Below are positions 52,713 through 61,466 of a DNA stretch of 64,000 nucleotides, in pieces. Source of the DNA: Microcyclospora pomicola (lineage: Eukaryota; Ascomycota; Dothideomycetes; Capnodiales); contig NHNY01000010.1 in the NCBI GenBank assembly GCA_002786065.1, forward strand, positions 1 through 64,000, read 5' to 3'. The position numbers and the translations under genes were made by a program. Each line of letters begins with the position of its first letter. The stretch's first letter is position 1. The notes below the pieces were generated by a model. That model was not told the origin of the DNA. It made no database searches and was given only the letters and a program-made list of their open reading frames with translations.

Positions 52713-53783
52713 CTACCGAGCCCCAGCACCCGTTCCCCTTTTTGCCCGATCTGTCGCCCACTTGTCTTCGATACTATCTTGATTTTGCCGCGCGTTGTTG
52801 ACCAGCTGGGCTAGGCTATGCTTGCCCGGCGCAATACTCTTGACCGCACGGTGCTCGAATGCCTCGCCGTTCTGCCGTAGCTTCTCGTTGTGTGCATACT
52901 CGGAGTCGAGATTGAAATTTGCGACGTTGATCGCCGCCGAATCGTGCTTACTGTTGCGTCCGAACAGATGGCGGCGTTGTGCAGGCGTCAGGTTGAGGTC
53001 TGTGGCAACGGCATCGAGGGAGTTGGTAGGTGGTGGAGCTCGCGCGAAGTCTTCGGGGGTGGCGTGGAGATTTCGATCTGTTTCTTGGGGTCTCTCTGCG
53101 ACGTCGATCGCTTCGTACTGATAGTCCGTACTGGCTGGCTGGTTGTTCGAATCCTCAACCACTTGTTCGACCGAGAACAGGCTCCGCTTTACCTTCTTCG
53201 TAGGGGCGATTTCTTGCCCGGAAGTGGAGGCTGTTAGATCTTTCGGAGTGTCCGTATCATGTTTGTCCGGTATAGCACTCTTTATCACCCGCTTCTTTTG
53301 CTTCTTGTTCCCTACACTGAGGGGCTTGAACTTGAACGTGAACGTAGTCGCACTGCCCACCAGCTTGACTTCGCTAGCTATTGCGGGCTTGGGTATTGCG
53401 CCCGTGGAATCATCCCGTCCAATTTCAGAATCCGCTTGCCGGTCAGGTTCTGGCAAAGATGGTCCTTCGCGACTGAAAGCAGCTTCCGAGCTTGTCTCCA
53501 GGCTCACACCTGGCTTAGGTCCGTTCTGCGCCGCGCGCTTTGGAGCGGGCAGCAGGCTATTGAAGCCGCCGAATGCACCTTGTGTCTTTGCCCGTTTCGC
53601 GGGTGGCTGCTCGTCCTGGATCGTAGGGGTTGCTTGTATATTTGGAAGATCGACTCTGATCTTTCGAGCTTCTGTCTTTTGAAATGCCGGCTTGCTGGGC
53701 GCTGAGGAGCCCGATGGCTTGGACTCCGCTACATCGTCGTCCACGTCTGACTGCTCGCTATCGGAGTATGCGACTAGAGGCAT
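52713..53783 (-). CDS. PRCC-like protein (mitotic checkpoint regulator, MAD2B-interacting domain)
   Basis: Single exon, 356 aa. The start MPLVAYSDSEQSDVDDD matches the acidic (L)VAYSDSE opening common in the PRCC family. The middle has FGGFNSLLPAPKR and TFTFKFKPLSVGNKKQKKR. The C-terminus carries the conserved block TPAQRRHLFGRNSKH, VANFNLDSEYAHNEKLRQNG, SIAPGKHSLAQLVNNARQNQ. Human PRCC is a nuclear protein associated with spliceosomal factors and with MAD2B; a nuclear role is the inference here. The remainder is disordered and rich in Ser, Pro and Lys. Confidence 0.82.
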   Translation of the reverse strand: MPLVAYSDSEQSDVDDDVAESKPSGSSAPSKPAFQKTEARKIRVDLPNIQATPTIQDEQPPAKRAKTQGAFGGFNSLLPAPKRAAQNGPKPGVSLETSSEAAFSREGPSLPEPDRQADSEIGRDDSTGAIPKPAIASEVKLVGSATTFTFKFKPLSVGNKKQKKRVIKSAIPDKHDTDTPKDLTASTSGQEIAPTKKVKRSLFSVEQVVEDSNNQPASTDYQYEAIDVAERPQETDRNLHATPEDFARAPPPTNSLDAVATDLNLTPAQRRHLFGRNSKHDSAAINVANFNLDSEYAHNEKLRQNGEAFEHRAVKSIAPGKHSLAQLVNNARQNQDSIEDKWATDRAKRGTGAGAR

Positions 53784-54683
53784 CGTATATTGTGGTCGTC
53801 AATACAGCTGTTTTGAAGGTAAGATAGGATCTCCACATTGACATCATTCGAGAAGTCGGCACGCAGGGTCGAGCATGTGACGATATCTGATTGGTCTGAT
53901 GGAATGCTACGCTAGTGGCTGTAGCCGCGCAGCTGTTCTCGAACATGTTCGCTACCGGTATGATGCCTTGCCCGAGCACTTCGCAACGTCAGCTCAGTGC
54001 CTTACTGTTGCTGTCATCCGCTATCAATCAGTTTCATATTCACTGGCCAAGCTGATACGTCATGTGATTTTGGACGGCGACTAGAGCATTTCCAGCAGAT
54101 CAGGACGACCACAGCGCATGATGCTCTTGGTTCGCTGCACGCTTCGATTGCCTGTGTGACGATGAGGTGAGACTCAAAGCTGCACCATTTCAAGCCTGAG
54201 ACCGAGCAATGGCCGTCGACAATGCGTGTATTCTACAGGCATGTGTTTCACAGCTGCACGCATACAGGCCTCACTTCTTATCGACAATCTGTTATTCTTG
54301 CATCAAGTGCTGCATGTCGTTGGCCCATCTCCCAGCTCTGCGCAATAGCACACATGCGCAGCCTACGGTAGGCAAACACTTTACATGCATCACAAGGCGG
54401 AGAGGACCACGCTTTCTTCAACTCCAAGCTCCCGCATGTTTATCACTGTACTGATGCTGTGAAGTACACTCGTTTGTGTCGTATCCGCTGAGCTGCTTTG
54501 TTGATTTATAAGCGCTCAGATGTCAGTGCTGTTACGAATCTCAATCAGCTCCCACCTGCAATTACAAAGCAGGGATGGTGACCAGCAACAATACAAACGA
54601 TTTAACGGGACCTCTCAATATCTCAGCTCTGGGACACCCTGACAAAGTCCGCTCATGCTACATCAGTTCAACCCAAGGTAGCC
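53784..54683. other. Divergent intergenic region PRCC-like / Gal80-like
   Basis: 900 bases, promoters of two divergent genes. It holds one copy of an imperfect repeat (54386-54466). No gene recognised. Confidence 0.5.
54386..54466 (+). repeat. Imperfect intergenic repeat, copy 1
   Basis: Begins GCATCACAAGGCGGAGAGG, includes CTCCAAGCTCCCG and TTTATCAC, and ends TGATGCTGT. A diverged copy in the same orientation is at 56303-56366. Function unknown. Confidence 0.5.
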
Positions 54684-55894
54684 ATGGCATCACATATACG
54701 CATTGGGATGATCGGCCTATCGGCGTCTGCTGCGACTTCCTGGGCAAGTGCAGCCCATCTTCCATATCTACAATCGACCTTTGGGAAAGGCAAATTCGAG
54801 ATTACTGCCTTGTGCAACAGCTCGGTCGAGCGTGCTAAGGAGGCAGTGAAATCATTTGGCCTCCCTGCAAATACCAAAACATACGGCGACCCAGCAAGCT
54901 TGGCTGCGGATCCTGACATTGATCTTGTTGTTTGCAATGTGCGTGTCGACAAGCACTACGAGACTATTCGCCCAAGCATTGCCGCAGGGAAGGATGCCTT
55001 TTGCGAATGGCCATTGGCTTCGAACCTTACCGAAGTTCGGGATCTGGTGAGCCTAGCTCGGAGGAAGGGCGTGAAAACCATGATCGGCACTCAGGGTCGA
55101 GTCGCGCCTGTCGTTCTCAAGGTGCGTGAGACATTGGAACAGGGCCGGATTGGCAAGGTCCTGAGCTCGGAGGTCAGAGCTGCCGGAGCAGGGCAGGATC
55201 GTCAGTCGTTCTCCGACTTCATCGACTACTTCACGAAATTATCCGTCGGTGGTAATATCGTTACCATAGGCTTTGCACATCGTAAGTCTCCCTGTAACAG
55301 TTCCCAAGAACAGCACACATTGACAAAGTCCTAGTTCTGGATTCCGTTCAATTTGCCATCGGCGAAATCCACAACATCAAAGCTACTCTGCAGCTACAAC
55401 GACCAGATGTTCCCATTGTGGACGCGAAGACAAAGAAGATCAAGGAAGTCGTCAGGTCAGATGTCCCTGATCTCGTCGTTGCGACCGGCACGCTGCAAGC
55501 TTCTGCCATCGCTCAAGAAGGTGCGACACTGCATGTCCGTTTCAGGCGAGGCCAGCCATTCCCGGATGAGGCGCCTTTGGTGTGGACGATCAACGGCGAG
55601 AAGGGCGAGATCAGACTCACCTCGCTTGACGGGGCCGCTGTTCAAGCGAACGCATACGCCAGGCCTGTCCGAATCGAGCTACATGACTTTGCAACGGACA
55701 AGATCTCGCAGATCGAGTGGGACTGGGCAGAGTGGCAGCAAGATCTAGCCAGCAGCAGTCGAAACACAGGGGCGATGTACGAGCAATTCGCGGCTGGTGG
55801 ATCATACCCGACTTTTGAGGATGCGTTGAAGCTGCACGAGGAGGTGGCAGAGATCATGGCAGACTGGACTCCACCAACTGAGGACGGTGCATGA
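54684..55894 (+). CDS. Gfo/Idh/MocA-family oxidoreductase, Gal80-like
   Basis: Two exons (54684-55281, 55335-55894), 385 aa. The N-terminal Rossmann fold starts IRIGMIGLSASAATSWASAA, where Gal80-type proteins have GLS/GLN-A instead of a strict GxGxxG. ALCNSSVERAKEAVKSFG, DIDLVVCNVRVDKHYETIRP and GKDAFCEWPLASNLTE follow (the usual EKPL catalytic-lysine motif is EWPL, so the dehydrogenase lysine is missing). The C-terminal domain has VGGNIVTIGFAHLLDSVQFA, IGEIHNIKATLQLQRPDVPI and FEDALKLHEEV. The EWP motif is shared with yeast Gal80, an NADP-binding repressor, so a regulatory or non-catalytic role is possible. Intron GTAAGT...CTAG, 53 nt. Confidence 0.87.
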
Positions 55895-56302
55895 GATGAG
55901 TTCCGGGAGTGGTAGTCTTCCACAATAACGAAGTCTTCATGCTAGCAAGTCAGTCTGTCGTCTTCTCACAAGGTCCCTTTCATGTGACAATGCCCTCTAA
56001 TGACTTCATGAGCCCCAAGGCGAGCATGTGACAGTGTCCATGCTCATTGGCTCAAGCATCAAGAACGCTAGCGGGTGCACCCTATCACGACTTCATCGTG
56101 TCGCATACCAAGAGGATGGAGTGGCAGCTCACTGACCAGCTTGATGATGAAGGTAGACGAGAGAGAGAGAGGTCAGATCTGCCACAGAACAATAGCCAGT
56201 CTGACACTGTTTGGAAACTAAGCATGTGACAAGCTTCATTGGTGCCGGCAGATGCGGCAGCTAGTGGATGTAGCCTTGACAGTTCTATCTGCCAGGCTGT
56301 GC

Positions 56303-56366
56303 ATCACAAGGCGCAACCTCCAACCCCTAAGCTCCCGTCAATTTATCACGATGCTAATGCTGTATG
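56303..56366 (+). repeat. Imperfect intergenic repeat, copy 2
   Basis: GCATCACAAGGCGCAACCTC with TAAGCTCCCGTCAATTTATC and GATGCTAATGCTGTATG matches copy 1 at 54386-54466 with substitutions and a short deletion. It directly abuts the fragmentary exon at 56379. Confidence 0.5.
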
Positions 56367-56378
56367 CGTTTAGGACTC

Positions 56379-56711
56379 TTACTGCCAGAGGCTTGGTACA
56401 GATCCTCCAGCCGAGCCACGGTCTTCAGTAGTTGGAGGTAGACGCACTCTCGTACGTCTAGTGGCTGGTGGACGGGGCAATTGCATTGAGTTAACAGTCG
56501 CAGGTGGCGATGAAGACTCCATTGGCGTTACTGTCGAAGCATCGGGGAGAATTTCCAAGTCTCGAGGCTGTTCTTCGTCTCGACTGGGTTGATCATCGTG
56601 GCGGATCGGACGTTGATCTGATAGCCTTCGTTGTGGAGTCTGGCGCTGAGTAGGATCAGGTACAGCGAAGCGTGGGTTGCCGCCGAAGGGTTTGCCTGCA
56701 CGCTCCCAATA
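56379..56711 (-). pseudogene. Fragmentary terminal exon of an unknown gene (copy B of a duplicated sequence)
   Basis: On the minus strand an open stretch of 110 codons follows a convincing splice acceptor (TACTAAT branch site, CTCTCAG) and ends with TAA. It reads YWERAGKPFGGNPRFAVPD, then a Gln/Arg/Asp-rich part, then VRLPPTTEDRGSAGGSVPSL and WQ. There is no ATG early in the frame. Upstream lie AT-rich tandem repeats in which I find no matching 5' exon. The tail is shared with copy A at 52471-52610. It may be a decayed gene remnant or the last exon of an unrecognised small gene. No family recognised. Confidence 0.4.
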
Positions 56712-56856
56712 CTGAGAGACATTAGTACTGTACGTGTACTGGTATGTGTCTATAGGGTAAGCTTGCTACGTTTTCTGCCCGACTCTTAGCTACCTTGTCG
56801 AATATACCCGAAATAAAGATCTACATACTCTAACGCTACCTTACCGTCACTTCTAC

Positions 56857-57125
56857 TATGTATAATCGGTTTAGAACATGTACTACTATATGTATAATCG
56901 ATTTAGAACAGGTACTAGTATATATATAGTCGGTTTAGAACAGGTACCAAAGCTATTGTACAACGATTTCAACTTCCCGAGTAGACCTACAAAAAAGATC
57001 TAAATAATCTTTCATACTATAATTTGTACTTCACTGCTTAAGCAACTCCTCGTATGTAGTACAAAATACGAATACTAGAATGGTAGAAACTGCGATTCGC
57101 TATGTGTATAATCGGTTTAGAACGA
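56857..57125 (+). repeat. Tandem/dispersed AT-rich repeat TGTATAATCGGTTTAGAAC
   Basis: Units of about 30 bases start near 56857, 56887 and 56918, with TATAATCG(G/A)TTTAGAACA and GGTACTA or GTACTA. A fourth lies near 57101-57125 (GTGTATAATCGGTTTAGAAC). The first three are tandem. The composition is TA-rich. It lies just beyond the 3' end of the DUF2235 gene. Confidence 0.75.
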
Positions 57126-57258
57126 GTAGTATCGCTACCTACCGTAGTGTATAATTTTCTTAGCTTATCCGCCACGTCAAAATGAAGACCATCATACAAC
57201 ACAATTCGAGTGATGGCATTATAGAACACATTGTATTCTGCGCAAGCAAGAGCGCTCG

Positions 57259-59339
57259 TCATGTCTTAGCCGGAGGGTCGACTGAGCTGGCACCATCCAT
57301 CACAACTCTCTTCACGGCCTCTCCAATACGATGCCCCTCCTCTCGACATGGCTGCCAATGCCCGATACCAGCAGACTCAGGAGCCCTGCGCATACCACGA
57401 CCGCCACCTCCAATGATCAGGTTTCCTGGCCGATAATTTGGATCGGCTTGCATTCTCCGGATCACGCTACCATGGATGAGCGCATCATAAGGCATATCTC
57501 TGGTTTCACCACGAGGCAAAGGCCAAGAAATGGGAGCCCAGTCTCCAGAGGGTTGCAAGTCCATTCGTCGCAGAGGCAGCCACTCCATGATGCTCCATGC
57601 CATGACGGCGGTCCAGGGAAGCCCGCCACCAAGAACCAGGGAATCATGCAGTTTGGTCTGAGTCTCGAGGAGGGCCCAGTCCTCCTCGGTGCGGATGATT
57701 GGCGCAGTTTCAATCGAGTTCGAGCGGGGCAGCGGCATTCCGTCAAGGCGAAGAATGGGTGCGGCCGCTTGATCGGCCATGTCTCCAACCAGTAGTCCGG
57801 ATGCTTCTAATTTGTCTTCGTCGAATGGCAGACCAGCCAATCGAGCTCTAGAAGTCGGGGCGAGTCAATAAGGCGTACGCTGATCGAGATGAGCAGGACT
57901 TACTCTCTTATCATCCAGATCAACGGCAGGTCGCTTGCGGGTCGTGTCTCGCCCTTTCCTAATGGCCAGCCCCCACCGATATCACCATGTTGTCCTATGC
58001 TGGCGTTAGCAAGTACTTTGTCGCATTTTGCTCGGGCTCCTCACCAGCAAACCAGACTTCAAGAATGTCTTGCTTATGATCGCCCTCACTTTCGGGCCCC
58101 AGGTCCAGGTCATCATCTTGATGATGGCCCGCGTCACCTTGCCTAATTTCCTTTGCAGCCGTGGTGGAGTTCACCGATATCTGAGATGCTGCTGATGAAA
58201 CTACCGTGCTTGGTCGTAGGTTCGGATCTGCATGTCTAGGCTCTTTACGCCGGAACATGTGATCCGACTGATGGCTCTTCAGACTTGGTCGCTCATCTGT
58301 GTCCGGCTTCTCATCTCCCTCCACATCGTCATGGTGTCGATGAAGGTGGATGTGATGTCTTGACGGCTGGATATCGTTGCCCGGCTTGTTTGCTCCAATC
58401 AGATCTTGTCTGAACTTTGCTCTTCTTTCATCGATTGATACAGCGTGCCGAATGACTCTCGCGGATGTCTTGGCCGTATACGGAAATCGTGTTCGGCGCA
58501 TCCATGCAGATTCGAACTGAGGCACGGAGTTGACGCAGTCAAAGAGGCCAATAAAGCGAACCCTGTCAATCGGCCTATACTACTGGTTTAGCCTATATCT
58601 ATGGCTGTGGCACTTGATTTGACATACCTTGAGAACGTGTCTCGAAACTTCTTCATGAAATGGAACTGATCATTTTTGGCTTTTCGTTCTTCGGCCGTAC
58701 CTTCAGTTCTCATCTGCCACTGCGCGAATGTCTTCCAGGCAAAACGCAGCATCTCCTCGTTACCAGCACTGAGAAGGCCCATGTAATCCAACATCTGGGG
58801 GCTCTGATCAGCTCACTCCGCGCCAAGTGTTACTGTCAAGCAGAGAATGCGTACCTGAGCAAGAAATCTTGCAGTGTACGAACCTCGACTGAAGCCGAAG
58901 AAGTAAATGTCATCTCCAGCATTGTAATAACGCATCAGGAACTTGTAGCCAGCCATGACATGCTCACCAAAACTCGTTCCTATTGCCTGATCTTTGGCTT
59001 TGATGTACCATGATTTGATACGACCAGCGCGGCTTTTCCGTGATAGGGAACTGGTTTCGACATATGTTCCGATTCCTGGCTGGTAATAATGGACTGGTGT
59101 GGTATCAGCTCCTTGCGCAAATTTGAACGAGCCTTGTGTGACTTTTGGACGCACATTGATTCAGATCCTCTCGGTCAAGGAGCGAGAAGATCTTGATGAT
59201 ATTGCTATCCGCTGCATTGCCCTGAAATTTGTTTCCTGTGCCGTCAAACTATTACAAACAATGCATCAGTACGATCTGAATGCGATCTGAAAAAGAGATG
59301 TACACCACGTACACACAAAATGAAGGCCTTCCTTGCCAT
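57259..59339 (-). CDS. DUF2235 alpha/beta-hydrolase (Tle1-like phospholipase domain)
   Basis: Seven exons (59339-59313, 59248-59155, 59093-58855, 58794-58628, 58562-58045, 57994-57904, 57847-57259), 574 aa, every junction in phase. It starts MARKAFILCFDGTGNKFQGN, then ADSNIIKIFSLLDRED and FHYYQPGIGTY. The nucleophile motif is YFFGFSRGSYTARFLAQ (G-x-S-x-G). Next is VRFIGLFDCVNSVPQFES (probable Asp), and after an insert EVWFAGQHGDIGGGWPLG (probable His). DUF2235 is the catalytic domain of bacterial Tle1 phospholipases and is widespread in fungi, where substrates are mostly unknown. Between the Asp and His blocks lies a disordered, His/Asp-rich insert of about 100 residues (HHIHLHRHHDDVEGDE). 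No signal peptide, so probably cytosolic. It is divergent from the Ppo gene. Confidence 0.9.
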
Positions 59340-61466
59340 GGTCGGCCTCAATGCCTCTTTCTCCATCTTTGAGGACAGCGTTCCTGCAGTATTTGACAGG
59401 ATGCACAAAGAACTTGAGCTTTCACAACCTTTACATCAATAACAACCAACTTCGGAAAGAGAGGAACAGTATGAGTGGTCTTGTATGACCCAGCAGAACA
59501 TGGGAGCACATGCGCATGCGACAAACATCCCAGCAGCTCGGTCACAGCACCACTCCATAGCTCATGCTCGATCATCAAGCATACCCCAACCGCCGTCGAC
59601 AAGATCGTCATGCGTCAGTGCTGCTCTACATGCAGCCTACTGCGCTAATGCATTGCCCGAAAGGAAGTGTAGTATTCGGTGGCTGTTGGACATATCGAAG
59701 GTGGAGAAAAGTCGCGATCGGCAACATGCGATATTCTAGTGCAACACAAGAAGATTAGCGAACGAGCCGTGCCCTGACACTGGCGGAACGTTCTGCACAA
59801 TCCCTCACTTGTAGCAATCTACACACTTGCAAGGATGTACTGACTCGTGTGTAAAACATATCAAAATGTGTACATCTCTCACAGACCCATTCCTTCGTCG
59901 AAATGTCGAAACAGTGTCCGCTTCATAAAAGCATCAATCTGATGAGCTGTAAGGAGGGAAAGGCTGCTCGAACGTCATGCACACCACCGCAGCGTTTGGG
60001 GGCTTATGCAGATCGTCGTCTTCTATGCAATCATGGTCGCTTCTGCAAAGGTAGCGACGTTCCCCTCGCATGAAGCTCTGGGTAGGTGCCCGTCCGAGCT
60101 CGCATGACCAATGGAGTCGGATGCATTTGTTCCTCAACCAAGACGAGAGCGTCGATCGATCCCTACCAGAGGCGTCGACGTGCATATCGATGGCGTCGCT
60201 CAACAGGGAGGGAGGTCAAGGGTGTGGAGACGATGTACTGTATTTGCACCGTGCGCTGATGAGAATACGCCCATTCGCTAACAACGATCGATATGGTCCG
60301 TCCCTCCGGAGCCGAGTATGCCGGGAAGATACGTGATGTATAATGTCCGCGTACTAGATCGCTTCCTTTATACTGTGCGATACGTGAAGTAGCATAGAAG
60401 GTTCAGGATCGCTCCGAAGAAGGCTTGGCCCGCCACCACTTCACGGAGTCGTCCCAGCCGACCCGCTATAGGATTGAACAGACCACACTTCGTATCATTC
60501 TTGGACGAGGTACTCTGAGCAAGCAGATGACTCTTCCTCGGATTTCTTCTCCATGGTATTGATATTGACAGGCGGCAAGACGGTGAAAGGGTGACGAAGC
60601 TCGATTGGTGTTCCGACTGCCTGTGCGCACCCTGCATCACACTACCACAAGCTATCCAGCCAAATTTGTCCCGCTTTGGACAACGCACCACGTCCACACC
60701 ATCCACAATTTGTGTCCATGCATGAAGCGGTCTGTATCCTAAGCTATACTAGCGATCGTGCAGTGGCCGAAAGAAATACGAGCTGGACAAGACTGCAATG
60801 ACTAGTGTCTGTGAATGTACGTACAGCATTTCGATCATGCGTGGATCATGAAGCAATGCAGAGGCTGATATCACCTAGCATGACCAGCAGCAGCCGCTTG
60901 CCTTACGTTGATGGCTGTTCTTGTTGGCCTGGCATCGGAATGAAGAGGATCGGACGCGTTGAGCTCACGCCACCGTTGATCGGGCGTCCTGCAGCACTAC
61001 GGGGAATAATGATGTATGATGACTTCAAAGTATTGTACTAGGATCATGGCGCATGGCGGCATGGCGCACGCCTCGACAGTACACCACGCCTTCATCATTC
61101 CACCGAAGATCTGCAGATTTGTATTTCGTCAAGATGATTGGTGTATCATATCTCCACTGGGATAACCTCGTGCTCCTGTTTAGGCAAACTCGCATGTTCC
61201 CCCTCACTCCGTCGATTGTTGCCCTGGCTGTCTGCGCACGATCGCACGGCTCAGATGATGGCTTCCCGACGTATCGATGAGGTACAGGTGGTATGCAGGG
61301 ATCTGCTCCATGGACCGCGATTAGCACAAGACTGTAGATCGGATCTTCTGTTTCATGAGCTATACCATTGTCCCACCTGTCAGAGCTCCATCCTAGCTAA
61401 GCTTTCAATTTTCTCGAGGATACTCTTTTGTTCCTCCTACAAGTCTTCATATTTCACAGCACAGTC
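59340..61466. other. Divergent intergenic region DUF2235 / Ppo oxygenase
   Basis: About 2.1 kb with no gene I can support. Short frames (for example 59934-60203 and 60368-60706, minus) lack good starts or family features. It must contain the promoters of both flanking genes. A TTTTCTCGAGGATACTCTTT-type leader precedes the Ppo start. Confidence 0.5.

Larger units (their letters stand above)
55895..57258. other. Repeat-rich intergenic region
   Basis: 1.36 kb between two 3' ends. From left to right: unique sequence, repeat copy 2 (56303-56366), a fragmentary exon on the minus strand (56379-56711), and AT-rich tandem repeats (56857-57125). No complete gene. Confidence 0.6.

Noticed and set aside
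52209-52814. 201-codon frame left of the PRCC-like gene
   Set aside because: It overlaps the PRCC-like gene antisense; only the short VRLPPTTEDR fragment is of interest, and it is listed as a repeat.
59934-60706. Minus-strand frames in the DUF2235/Ppo gap
   Set aside because: No ATG at the frame start for the better one, no domain, no conserved pattern.
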